A stretch of 64,000 nucleotides of DNA from Indioceanicola profundi (lineage in GTDB: Bacteria > Pseudomonadota > Alphaproteobacteria > Azospirillales > Azospirillaceae): contig NZ_CP030126.1 in NCBI RefSeq assembly GCF_003568845.1, positions 3,269,501 to 3,333,500 on the forward strand, read 5' to 3'. The stretch's first letter is position 1; each line of letters starts with the position of its first letter. This document shows, in pieces, positions 1-8,355 of this stretch. The notes beneath the pieces are model-generated. The model searched no databases, was not told the DNA's origin, and saw only the letters and a list, made by a program, of their open reading frames with translations. Made by a program: the position numbers and the translations under genes.

Positions 1-399
1 TTCGGCAGCGCCCGACCCGCTCAGCGGCGCTTCCCTCACCAGGGCGACATAGCCGGTGGAGACGACGCGGGGGCCGCCCTCCAGCTCGCGCGGGTCGCGG
101 TAGCGGTCGCCGAAGGTATAGAGCTGCTCCACATAGCGCAGCGGCAGGCCGGTCTGCTCATGCACCCAACGGCGCAGCCCCTGTTCCAGCGTTCGGTCGC
201 GCTCCGCCGCGAAGGGACCGAAGGGCAGGGCGTCCAGGCTGTCGGCGGGAATGCGGGAGGGTTCGGCCCGCTGTTCCGGGGTAGCCAGGTCGTGGGTCAT
301 GCGGCGCACGACCAGCACGCGCGGCACCTCCTCCGTCACCGCGACGATCGCGGCCGTCAGGCCCAGCACCATGGCGCTGGACGGGGGCGGGGCGGCCAT
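1..399 (-). CDS. NUDIX-type NAD metabolism regulator-like protein (COG4111/NadQ-like), 3' part cut off
   Basis: The gene runs off the left edge; 133 codons are visible and they form the N-terminal part. The translation contains a segment reading EQLYTFGDRYRDPRE followed by RVVSTGYVALV, typical of the alphaproteobacterial COG4111 family. In those proteins a NUDIX-like fold is joined to a C-terminal winged-helix part, and the family is described as a regulator of NAD metabolism. Two in-frame ATGs are possible, at 399 and 372. I use the first, but neither has a convincing ribosome site. The gene is divergent from the NAD-dependent glutamate dehydrogenase, with 285 bases between them that show no clear operator. 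The DNA-binding part lies outside the window, so the regulator role is known only from the family. Confidence 0.55.
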   Translation of the reverse strand, partial: MAAPPPSSAMVLGLTAAIVAVTEEVPRVLVVRRMTHDLATPEQRAEPSRIPADSLDALPFGPFAAERDRTLEQGLRRWVHEQTGLPLRYVEQLYTFGDRYRDPRELEGGPRVVSTGYVALVREAPLSGSGAAE

Positions 400-684
400 T
401 CCGCCGCCCGCCGGTGCCCCTCCCGGAATGCCCGAGTCCGCCGCGCCCAAGCGCACCCTCCCCCTCTGCGAATACCCGGTCTTCGCCGGGCGACAGGAAC
501 ATGCCGTCCCATCGGCTTTTAAGGCAATGGACTGGCGGACGCAAACCCGCCAACGCACAAGCATTGCGCGGGCATGACAAGGTCAGGCCGCGTTTGCTCC
601 CAGCCTCGATTCCTGCGACAAAACGGGCCAGCATGATGGTCCGGCGTCCAATGATCGGGCCCAGCATTTCGGGAGAGAATCGCC

Positions 685-3600
685 ATGGCGCTCAAGCTCG
701 AGCAGCGCAAGGTCGAACTGACGGAACAGGTGGTGGACCGGGTGCGTGACCGGCTGTCCCGCGACAAGGTCCCCATGGGGGAGCGGTTCGTCCGCCAGTT
801 CTACGCCAACGTGCCCCCGGACGACATCCTGCGCTCCAGCGCGGATGAGCTTTATGGCGCCGCCCTGGCGATCTGGCAATTCGGCGCCGTGCGCCAGCCG
901 GGCGAGGCGCTGGTGCGGGTGCTGAACCCGCGGGTCGATTCGGATGGCTGGCACGCCCCCCATACGGTGGTGGAGATCGTCAATGACGACATGCCGTTCC
1001 TGGTGGATTCCGTTTCCGCCGAGCTGAACCGCCACGGCCTCACCGTGCATCTGGTGATCCACCCGGTGGTGAAGGTGCGCCGCGATGGGGCCGGCCGGCT
1101 GGCGGAGCTTTACAATGGCGATGCTCCGGACGATGCGTTGGCGGAAAGCTACATGCATATCGAGGTCGACCAGCAGACCGGGCCGGAGCAGCTGGAGCGG
1201 CTGCGCAGCGACATCGCCGGCGTGCTGCGCGATGTCCGCGCGGCGGTGCGCGACTTCCAGGCCATGCGCGGGCGCATCGCTCAGACCGTTTCAGAGACCA
1301 AGTCCAATCCGCTGCCCCTGCCGGCGGAGGAGGTGACGGAGGGTCTGTCCTTCCTGCACTGGCTGGACGAGGATCATTTCATCTTCCTGGGCGTGCGCGA
1401 ATACCGCTTCGGCCAGGAGAGCGGCGAGGACACGCTGGATATCCAGCGCGGTCAGGGGCTGGGCATCCTGGCTGATGACGAGGTCAGCGTGTTCGACGGG
1501 CTGCGCAACTTCTCCAGCCTACCGCCGGAGGTGCGCAGCTTCGTGCGCCAGCCGCGCTTCATGATGGTCACCAAGGCCAACAGGATGTCCACCGTGCACC
1601 GGCCGGTGCAGTTGGACGCCGTGATGGTGAAGGTGTTCGACGACCAAGGGGTGGAGATCGGGGAGCGGCTGTTCGTCGGCCTGTTCACCAGCACCGCCTA
1701 TAACCGCTCCGTCCGCGACGTGCCGTTCCTGCGGAACAAGGTGACCGGGGCGTTGCGCCGCGCCGGCTTCGACCCCAAGGGCCATGACGGCAAGGCGCTG
1801 GTCCACATCCTGGAGACCTTCCCCCGGGACGAGCTGTTCCAGATCCCCGAGGAGGAGCTGTTCGAGACCGCCATCGGCGTGCTGCACCTGCAGGAGCGGC
1901 AGCGCGTGGCGCTGTTCGTGCGCAAGGACCCGTTCGAGCGCTTCGTCTCCTGCCTGGTCTATGTGCCGCGCGACCGTTACGACACCGATCTGCGCCGCCG
2001 CATGCAGGGGATCATCGAGAAGGCCTATGGCGGGGCCACGGCGTCCTGCAACGTCCAGCTTGCCGAAAGCGTGCTGGCCCGCGTGCACCTGATTGTCCAG
2101 ACCGTGCCGGGGCAGGTGCCCGAGGTGGATGTCGCCGAGCTGGAGCGGCAACTGGTGGAAGCCGCGCGCGGCTGGCAGGACCGGCTGCAACAGGCGCTGG
2201 TGGAGCAGTTGGGGGAGGAGCGGGGGCTGAAGCTGGCCCGGCGCTACGGCGCCTGCCTGCCCGCCAGCTACCGCGAGAATTATACCGCCGATCAGGCCAT
2301 GGTCGATATCGGCCGGATGGAGCGGGTGGTGGAGACCGGGCGGATCGCCCTCAACCTCCATCGCCCGGTGGAAGCGGACCGGCACGAGCTGTATTTCAAG
2401 GTCTATCATGACGGCCGCCCGGTCACCCTGTCCCGGGTGCTTCCCATGCTGGAGGATCTGGGCCTGCGCATCATCGCGGAGGGCGGGCCCTACGAGATCG
2501 ACCTGCCGGACCGGACGGAGACCCTGTTCATCCAGGATTTCCAGATGGAAATGGCGGATGGCAGCCCGGTGGAGCTGGACCGGATCAAGCCCGCCTTCGA
2601 GGACGCCTTCATGCGGGTCTGGACCGGCGAGGCCCAGACCGACGGCTTCAACCGGCTGGTGCTGACGGCCGGCTTCACCTGGCGGGAGGTGTCGGTTGTC
2701 CGCGCCTATGCCAAGTATCTGAAGCAGGCCCGGTTCGACTTCAGCCAGGAATATATCGAGGACACGCTGGCCGCCCATCCCGGCGTCGCCCGGCTGCTGC
2801 TGAACCTGTTCCTGACCAGCCACGATCCCGCCTTGCGCGCCCAATTGGGCGGGGGGGAGGTGGACAGCCGGCGCATGGGGCTGATCATCGAGATCGAGCA
2901 TGCGCTGGACAAGGTCACCAACAGCGACGAGGACCGCATCCTCCGCCGCATGCTGAACCTGATCCGGGCCACGCTGCGCACCAACTATTTCCAGAAGGAT
3001 GCGGAGGAGCGGCCGAAGCCCTATCTCTCCTTCAAGCTGGACAGCCGCTCCATCGACGAGCTGCCGCTGCCCCGGCCCTTCGTGGAGATCTGGGTCTACA
3101 GCCCGCGGGTGGAGGCCGTGCATCTGCGCGGCGGCAAGGTGGCGCGCGGCGGCATCCGCTGGTCCGACCGCAAGGAGGATTTCCGCACAGAGATCCTGGG
3201 CCTGATCAAGGCGCAGATGGTCAAGAACGCGGTGATCGTGCCGGTCGGCTCCAAGGGCGGCTTCGTGGTCAAGAACCCGCCGCCCGCCAGTGCGGGCCGC
3301 GACGCGCTGATGGCGGAAGTCATCGAGTGCTATAAGACCCTGATGCGCGGGATGCTGGACATCACCGACAATCTGAAGGCGGGGGAGGTGATCCCGCCCA
3401 AGGATGTGGTCCGGCTGGACGGCGACGATCCCTATCTGGTGGTGGCCGCCGACAAGGGCACGGCCACCTTCAGCGACATCGCCAACGGCGTGTCGCGCGA
3501 CTACGGCTTCTGGCTGGACGACGCCTTCGCCAGCGGCGGGTCCGCCGGCTACGACCACAAGAAGATGGGCATCACCGCCCGCGGCGCGTGGGAAGCGGTG

Positions 3601-5553
3601 AAGCGCCACTTCCGCGAGATGGGGCACGACACCCAGACCGAAGCTTTCACCGTGGTCGGCGTCGGCGACATGTCGGGCGACGTGTTCGGCAACGGCATGC
3701 TTCTGTCGAAGCATATCCGCCTGCTGGCCGCCTTCGACCACCGCCACATCTTCCTGGACCCCAACCCCGATCCGGAGACGAGCTGGGCGGAGCGCCAGCG
3801 CCTGTTCGACCTGCCGCGGTCGAGCTGGGCGGATTACGACGCCTCCCTGATTTCCCCCGGCGGCGGGGTGTTCGACCGCAAGGCCAAGTCGATCCAGATT
3901 TCCCCCCAGATCAAGGCGCTGCTCGGCCTCGCCTCCGACCGGCCGACGCCCACCGACCTGATGCGCGCCATCCTGCGCGCACCGGCCGACCTGCTCTGGC
4001 TGGGCGGCATCGGCACCTATGTGAAGTCGTCGGACGAGGTGAATGCCGAAGTCGGCGACAAGGCCAACGATGCCATCCGCGTCGATGCCGACGAGCTGCG
4101 GGTCAAGGTGGTGGGCGAAGGGGCGAATCTCGGTTTCACCCAGCGCGGCCGTATCGAGGCGGCGATGGGCGGGGTGCGGCTCAACACCGACGCCATCGAC
4201 AATTCCGCCGGCGTCGACACCTCCGACCACGAGGTGAACATCAAGATCCTGCTGCGCGACGTCATGGACCAGGGCGGGATGAGCCTGGCCCAGCGCGACA
4301 CGCTGCTGTCGGAGATGACGGACGAGGTCGCGCGCCTCGTCCTGGCGCATAATTACAAGCAGACCCAGGCGCTGACCGTGGCGCAGGCGACGGCCACCGA
4401 AAGCCTGGAGGATCAGGCCCGCTTCATGCGCAGCATGGAAAAGGCCGGCAAGCTGTCCCGCGCCATCGAGTTCCTGCCCGATGACGAGGAGGTGGCCGCC
4501 CGCGCCCAGCAGGGCCGCGGCCTGACCCGGCCGGAGCTGGCGGTGCTGCTGGCCTATGCCAAGATCGACCTGTTCGAGAAGACCCTGGCGGGCGAGCTGC
4601 CGGACGATCCCAAGCTGGCCGACGATCTGCGCCGCTACTTCCCCGTTCCCCTGCAGGAGCGCTTCCCCGACGCCATCAGCCGCCACCAGCTCCGCCGCGA
4701 GATCATCTGCACCGTGGCCACCAACGCCATGGTCAACCGCGTCGGCCCCACCTTCGTGTGGGAGATGGTGGAGCAGACCGGCCGGTCGGAGGGCGATGTC
4801 GCCCGCGCCTACATCGTGGTGCGGGAGGCATTCGGGCTGCTCCGCACCTGGGACGGGATCGAGGCGCTGGACAATGTGGTGCCGGCCGCCGTGCAGACCG
4901 GCATGGTCCTGGCCACCAACCGGCTGATGCGCCGGGCCATCCCCTGGCTGCTGGTCAATGGCAGGCACCCGCTGGACATCCAGGCGGAGGTGGACCGGCT
5001 GCTGCCCACGGTGGAGGCGCTCGCGGCCTCCCTGGACGGCATCCTGTCGGAAGCGGCGCGCGAGGCGCTGAAGGCGCAGGCGGCGGAGCTGGTCGCGGCC
5101 GGCGTCCCGGAGGAGCTGGCGCGCCGGATCGCGGCATTGCCGGTGCTGGCGGCGGCCACCGACGTGGCCGACATCGCCCGCGCCACCGGCCGGTCGGCGC
5201 AGGAGGTGGCGGCCCTCTACTTCGCGCAGGGCGAACGGTTCGGCTTCGACTGGCTGCGCCAAAGGGCGGCCAATGTGAAGGCGGAGAACCACTGGCAGCG
5301 CCAAGCCGCCAGCGCCATCGCGGATGAGCTCTGGATGCTCCAGGCCAGGCTCGCCACCCGCACCCTGACGGAGGGGCCGAAGGCATCCGGGCCGGAAGCC
5401 GTAGCGGAACTGACCGCCGCCTTCGTCGCCGGCTGCCCCGGCCCGGTGGAGCGCGTCCAGACCCTGCTGGGCGAACTCCACGCCGTCACCTCCGTGGACA
5501 TCGCCATGCTGGCCGTGGCCACCCGCCAGCTCCGCGCACTTGTGGCGGCATAA
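685..5553 (+). CDS. gdhB: NAD-specific glutamate dehydrogenase, large (180 kDa) type
   Basis: This 1622-aa protein is expected to oxidise L-glutamate to 2-oxoglutarate and ammonia with NAD in the cytoplasm. Length and sequence match the L-GDH180 family: long N-terminal ACT-like regulatory segments, a catalytic core from about residue 730 to 1230, and a helical C-terminal part. Visible core motifs are GKVARGGIRWSDR near 818-830, KAQMVKNAVIVPVGSKGGF near 842-860, and a dinucleotide-fold glycine motif GVGDMSGDVFGNG near 991-1003. The start ATG follows GGGAGA at a good distance. It stands alone on its strand: a divergent NAD-regulator-like gene lies upstream and a REP cluster begins 7 bases after the stop. 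The pairing with an NAD regulator is suggestive but no shared operator was seen. Confidence 0.96.
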   Translation: MALKLEQRKVELTEQVVDRVRDRLSRDKVPMGERFVRQFYANVPPDDILRSSADELYGAALAIWQFGAVRQPGEALVRVLNPRVDSDGWHAPHTVVEIVNDDMPFLVDSVSAELNRHGLTVHLVIHPVVKVRRDGAGRLAELYNGDAPDDALAESYMHIEVDQQTGPEQLERLRSDIAGVLRDVRAAVRDFQAMRGRIAQTVSETKSNPLPLPAEEVTEGLSFLHWLDEDHFIFLGVREYRFGQESGEDTLDIQRGQGLGILADDEVSVFDGLRNFSSLPPEVRSFVRQPRFMMVTKANRMSTVHRPVQLDAVMVKVFDDQGVEIGERLFVGLFTSTAYNRSVRDVPFLRNKVTGALRRAGFDPKGHDGKALVHILETFPRDELFQIPEEELFETAIGVLHLQERQRVALFVRKDPFERFVSCLVYVPRDRYDTDLRRRMQGIIEKAYGGATASCNVQLAESVLARVHLIVQTVPGQVPEVDVAELERQLVEAARGWQDRLQQALVEQLGEERGLKLARRYGACLPASYRENYTADQAMVDIGRMERVVETGRIALNLHRPVEADRHELYFKVYHDGRPVTLSRVLPMLEDLGLRIIAEGGPYEIDLPDRTETLFIQDFQMEMADGSPVELDRIKPAFEDAFMRVWTGEAQTDGFNRLVLTAGFTWREVSVVRAYAKYLKQARFDFSQEYIEDTLAAHPGVARLLLNLFLTSHDPALRAQLGGGEVDSRRMGLIIEIEHALDKVTNSDEDRILRRMLNLIRATLRTNYFQKDAEERPKPYLSFKLDSRSIDELPLPRPFVEIWVYSPRVEAVHLRGGKVARGGIRWSDRKEDFRTEILGLIKAQMVKNAVIVPVGSKGGFVVKNPPPASAGRDALMAEVIECYKTLMRGMLDITDNLKAGEVIPPKDVVRLDGDDPYLVVAADKGTATFSDIANGVSRDYGFWLDDAFASGGSAGYDHKKMGITARGAWEAVKRHFREMGHDTQTEAFTVVGVGDMSGDVFGNGMLLSKHIRLLAAFDHRHIFLDPNPDPETSWAERQRLFDLPRSSWADYDASLISPGGGVFDRKAKSIQISPQIKALLGLASDRPTPTDLMRAILRAPADLLWLGGIGTYVKSSDEVNAEVGDKANDAIRVDADELRVKVVGEGANLGFTQRGRIEAAMGGVRLNTDAIDNSAGVDTSDHEVNIKILLRDVMDQGGMSLAQRDTLLSEMTDEVARLVLAHNYKQTQALTVAQATATESLEDQARFMRSMEKAGKLSRAIEFLPDDEEVAARAQQGRGLTRPELAVLLAYAKIDLFEKTLAGELPDDPKLADDLRRYFPVPLQERFPDAISRHQLRREIICTVATNAMVNRVGPTFVWEMVEQTGRSEGDVARAYIVVREAFGLLRTWDGIEALDNVVPAAVQTGMVLATNRLMRRAIPWLLVNGRHPLDIQAEVDRLLPTVEALAASLDGILSEAAREALKAQAAELVAAGVPEELARRIAALPVLAAATDVADIARATGRSAQEVAALYFAQGERFGFDWLRQRAANVKAENHWQRQAASAIADELWMLQARLATRTLTEGPKASGPEAVAELTAAFVAGCPGPVERVQTLLGELHAVTSVDIAMLAVATRQLRALVAA

Positions 5554-5560
5554 AGAAAAC

Positions 5561-5589
5561 GTAGGTCGGTCACGCGTAGCGTGGCCGAC
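5561..5589 (+). repeat. GTAG-headed REP-like hairpin, family 1, unit 1
   Basis: A 29-base unit made of the tetranucleotide GTAG, then 11-base arms GTCGGTCACGC and GCGTGGCCGAC around a 3-base loop. One arm position is a mismatch. This is the layout known for REP elements that are mobilised by RAYT (TnpA-REP) transposases. It begins 7 bases after the gdhB stop. Confidence 0.8.
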
Positions 5590-5627
5590 TTCCTTCGGGT
5601 CTATTCGATGTAGAGCGGCGCTGTAAT

Positions 5628-5656
5628 GTCGGCCGGGCTTTGCCCGACCGACCTAC
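5628..5656 (-). repeat. GTAG-headed REP-like hairpin, family 1, unit 2 (inverted)
   Basis: On the minus strand this reads GTAG followed by arms GTCGGTCGGGC and GCCCGGCCGAC around a 3-base loop, again exactly 29 bases. It shares the GTAGGTCGGTC head with units 1 and 3 but the inner arm differs. The opposite orientation between two direct copies gives the alternating layout of a BIME. Confidence 0.78.
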
Positions 5657-5688
5657 GTGTACTGGCGCTCCAGGCGGCTGAAAATGCT

Positions 5689-5717
5689 GTAGGTCGGTCA
5701 CGCGCAGCGTGGCCGAC
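5689..5717 (+). repeat. GTAG-headed REP-like hairpin, family 1, unit 3
   Basis: A 29-base unit differing from unit 1 at a single loop position (CGCGCAGCG against CGCGTAGCG). The three units start 67 and 61 bases apart. Unit 3 ends 44 bases before the stop codon of the convergent mtgA, so the cluster fills the gap between two convergent gene ends, the usual REP location. The hairpins may also stabilise or end the two transcripts. Confidence 0.8.
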
Positions 5718-5760
5718 TTCCCTCGTCCCTATCTGGTGAAAATCCGTTTTGTAGAGTCGG

Positions 5761-6450
5761 CTACGTTTTCGGCAGCACGCACCCCGCCAGCCCCTCCCGG
5801 CGGACGATGGCGGCGCGGCGTTCCAGGATGCCGGTCCGGTTGCGGACATAGGGGCCGGGCTTGGATGCGCTCCATTTCAGCGGGCTGGGCAGCACGGCGG
5901 CCAGGGCCGCAGCCTCCCGACGCGTGAGATCGGCGGCGGCCTTGCCGAAATGGCTACGGGCCGCGGCTTCGGCGCCATAGATGCCGTCGCCCCACTCCAC
6001 GATGTTCAGATAGACCTCCATCACCCTGGCCTTGGGCCAGAGCAGCTCCACCCAGATGGTGAACCACGCCTCCAGCCCCTTGCGCAGCCAGGTGCGGGAT
6101 GGCCAGAGGAAGGCATTCTTGGCCGTCTGCATGGAGATGGTGCTGCCGCCGCGCATGCGCCCGCCCTCCTGGTTTTCCGCCCAGGCCGCGCGCACGGCGT
6201 CCCAGTCGATGCCGGCATGCTGGCAGAAGCGGCTGTCCTCCGCCCCGATGACGGCGTGGACGAGGTTGGGGGAGATGCGATCCAGCGGCACCCACTCCTT
6301 GCGCATCGGGGCCGCCCCTTCCAGTGCGCGGATCGGCATCAGCAGCGTCCAGCCCACCGGCACCATCCGGTAGGCCGCCACCCACAGGATGCTGAGCAGC
6401 ACCAGCCCTATCAGCAGCAGGGCGGTCCAGCGGAAGAGCCGTCGCAGCAT
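5761..6450 (-). CDS. mtgA: Monofunctional biosynthetic peptidoglycan transglycosylase
   Basis: This 229-aa GT51 enzyme polymerises lipid II into glycan strands at the periplasmic face of the inner membrane. It has one N-terminal membrane anchor (about residues 7-27). The catalytic motif EDSRFCQHAG starts at 71, with Glu71 as the probable catalytic base. RGGSTISMQTAKN follows at 100-112 and KARVMEVYLNIVEWG at 140-154. Length is normal for MtgA and there is no transpeptidase domain. It converges on gdhB across the REP cluster and is divergent from the glutathione transferase gene. Confidence 0.95.
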   Translation of the reverse strand: MLRRLFRWTALLLIGLVLLSILWVAAYRMVPVGWTLLMPIRALEGAAPMRKEWVPLDRISPNLVHAVIGAEDSRFCQHAGIDWDAVRAAWAENQEGGRMRGGSTISMQTAKNAFLWPSRTWLRKGLEAWFTIWVELLWPKARVMEVYLNIVEWGDGIYGAEAAARSHFGKAAADLTRREAAALAAVLPSPLKWSASKPGPYVRNRTGILERRAAIVRREGLAGCVLPKT

Positions 6451-6547
6451 GGGTGTCCGGTCCGTTTCGAATTTGCATCGCGCGAAGGGGTGGGCTCCAT
6501 TCTAACGCGCCCGATCGTCCGCGGGTGCCGATCAGTGGAGGTTTTGG

Positions 6548-7186
6548 ATGTACAAGCTCTTCTACAATCCCGGAATGGCCAGCCTCGCCCCCCATATCGC
6601 GCTGGAGGAGATCGGCGCGGATTATGAGCTGGTGCGGGTGGACACCGCTGCGGGAGAGCACAGGACGGCCGCATATCTTGCCCTGAACCCGACGGGCCGC
6701 ATCCCGACCCTGCTGGAAGGCGGGCAGCCGGTCTTCGAGACGGCGGCGATCCTGCTGTATCTGGCCGACCGCCATCCGGAAGCCGGGCTGATCCCGGCGG
6801 TCGGCACCATGGAACGGGGGCTGGCCTGCCAGTGGCTGGTCCATCTGGCCAACACGGTCCATCCCGCCTTCGTCTGCTTCTATTATCCCGAGCGCCACGT
6901 CGCCGATCCCGCCAACGTGGCCGATGTGAAGGCGACGGCGGAGCAGCGGCTGAACCTCATGTTCGACCTGCTGGACGCGGAGCTGGAAAAACGGAACTGG
7001 TTGGGCGGGGATGCCTACGGCGTTGCCGACATCTTCCTGTTCATGATGGTCCGCTGGGGCCGCAACTTCCAGCACCGCCCGCCGCGGCTGCTGCCCAATC
7101 TCGGCGCCCATGCCGCCCGGATGATGTCCCGCCCGGCGGTCCGGCGCGCCTTCGAGCGGGAGGGGCTGGCGGAGCCGTATTTCTGA
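6548..7186 (+). CDS. Glutathione S-transferase family protein
   Basis: A 212-aa cytosolic GST-fold protein. The N-terminal thioredoxin-like half includes NPTGRIPTLL (48-57), holding the family's cis-proline (Pro53), and the Glu64-Thr65 pair expected to contact the gamma-glutamyl group of glutathione. The all-alpha C-terminal half follows from about residue 85. A canonical N-terminal catalytic Tyr, Ser or Cys is not obvious, so the chemistry cannot be assigned from sequence. The ATG is preceded by GTGGAGG, a good ribosome site. It is a single gene facing a convergent secreted-protein gene. Confidence 0.85.
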   Translation: MYKLFYNPGMASLAPHIALEEIGADYELVRVDTAAGEHRTAAYLALNPTGRIPTLLEGGQPVFETAAILLYLADRHPEAGLIPAVGTMERGLACQWLVHLANTVHPAFVCFYYPERHVADPANVADVKATAEQRLNLMFDLLDAELEKRNWLGGDAYGVADIFLFMMVRWGRNFQHRPPRLLPNLGAHAARMMSRPAVRRAFEREGLAEPYF

Positions 7187-7191
7187 GCATG

Positions 7192-7221
7192 AAAAAAGGG
7201 CCGTCCCTTGCGGGACGGCCC
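7192..7221 (-). terminator. Rho-independent terminator of the secreted peptidoglycan-binding protein gene
   Basis: A perfect 10-bp stem (GGGCCGTCCC with GGGACGGCCC) around a 4-base loop. On the minus strand it is followed by six T residues. It lies 26 bases past the stop of the 7248-8102 gene and just past the stop of the convergent GST gene. Confidence 0.85.
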
Positions 7222-7247
7222 GAACGTCATGGAACGGAAACGGTCGA

Positions 7248-8102
7248 TCAGTTGCCGCCGCTGGCGGTGCTCAGGTCACGGACCGGAGCCGCATTGTCGT
7301 CCTCGGCATCGGGGACGAGCTGCGCCTCGGACGGGTCGGAACCCTCGCCCGGGGTCACCTGGGTAGCGCCCTCGCCCATGCCTTCGGACGCGGCGCCGGT
7401 GCTTCCCATGCTGCTGCTGCCGGAGGCGGAGCCGCCCATGCCGACCTCGGACTCCAGATCGACGCCGAGGGCGGAGACGGTCTGCTCATCCAGCTCACCG
7501 GTCGCGTCGATGTTCTCGGCTTCCTGGAAGGAGCGCAGGGCCTCCTTGGTGTTCGGGCCCCAGATGCCGTCGGCATCCAGATCCTGGCCCTGCTCGCTCA
7601 GCGCCTGCTGAACCTGACGGATCTGCTGGCTGTCGAGCTGCTGGCCATTATAGGTCGGCGGCTCCATGCTGGCCTGAGCCGAACCAGAGCTGCTGCCCGA
7701 ACCCGAGGCGGCCATGCCGGTGGAACCAGTGGACCCGCTGGAACCGGTGGCGTCGCTCATGCCCGCGCCGGCGGTCGAGCCGGTGCCGACATTCGTGTCC
7801 GTGCCGCCGGTCGAGGCTTGGTCGCCCATGCCGCCCGCCGGGCCGCCCGGCGCGCCGGCCGTGTCCGCACCGCTGACGCTGCTGGAGCCGCCCATGCCGC
7901 CGGTGGCGCTGGAGGGGGCGTCAACCTCGGGGTCGGCGTGCGACCCGCCCATGGACCCTCCGGCCGTGGCGCCGGTGGTGCCGGCCGTGCCGGTGGTGCC
8001 CATGGAACCGGAATCCGTGGAGGTGCCGCCCTGCTGCGCCATTGCGCCGCCAGCGAAAAGAGCCGCAGCGGCGATCGTGGTGACCAGAAGCTTGGACTTC
8101 AT
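7248..8102 (-). CDS. Secreted Gly/Ser/Thr-rich protein with peptidoglycan-binding-like domain
   Basis: The protein is 284 aa when started at the ATG at 8102, which follows GAGGAAGG. The open frame continues upstream to 8576, but the signal peptide and ribosome site fix the start. Residues 1-22 are a signal peptide ending AMA. Residues 23-148 are low-complexity Gly/Ser/Thr/Met/Ala with many GSMG and GMG units. About 158-215 is a PG_binding_1-like domain with the DADGIWGPNTKEALRSFQ motif. A second Gly/Ser-rich tail (216-284) ends in acidic residues. It is probably periplasmic or cell-wall associated. No catalytic domain is visible. Its own terminator follows. Confidence 0.75.
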   Translation of the reverse strand: MKSKLLVTTIAAAALFAGGAMAQQGGTSTDSGSMGTTGTAGTTGATAGGSMGGSHADPEVDAPSSATGGMGGSSSVSGADTAGAPGGPAGGMGDQASTGGTDTNVGTGSTAGAGMSDATGSSGSTGSTGMAASGSGSSSGSAQASMEPPTYNGQQLDSQQIRQVQQALSEQGQDLDADGIWGPNTKEALRSFQEAENIDATGELDEQTVSALGVDLESEVGMGGSASGSSSMGSTGAASEGMGEGATQVTPGEGSDPSEAQLVPDAEDDNAAPVRDLSTASGGN

Positions 8103-8355
8103 GGTGATTCCTTCCTCAGTTGTGCGGCTGACGCCGATGCGCGGCCGCTTCAATCGCTTCGTGCATGCCCAACAGGATTTCCCGTATTTCCTCACGTACC
8201 ACCTTGGTGTGGGGTGGTGACCTTTTGTGGCATGCGGGTCGGGCTCTGCTGCTTCTGGATGACTGGCAACCGGCGGCGGGGCCGGGCAGCGACAAGTGCG
8301 GGCGTTCCCGCTTTGTTGGTGTACGGTAAAGGCCGGCCCCCTATACTCCCGCGCC

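Noticed and set aside
1519-5481. A 1320-codon open frame opposite gdhB, and similar long frames opposite pnp, secA, the TonB receptor and the RND pump
   Set aside because: The composition is dominated by His, Gln, Gly, Arg and Ala as expected from the complement of GC-rich codons, with no recognisable domain. The opposite strand encodes well-known proteins.
8313-8347. TATACT with an upstream TTGTTG as helicase promoter
   Set aside because: Spacing of 23 bases does not fit sigma-70, so it is mentioned only in the gene entry.
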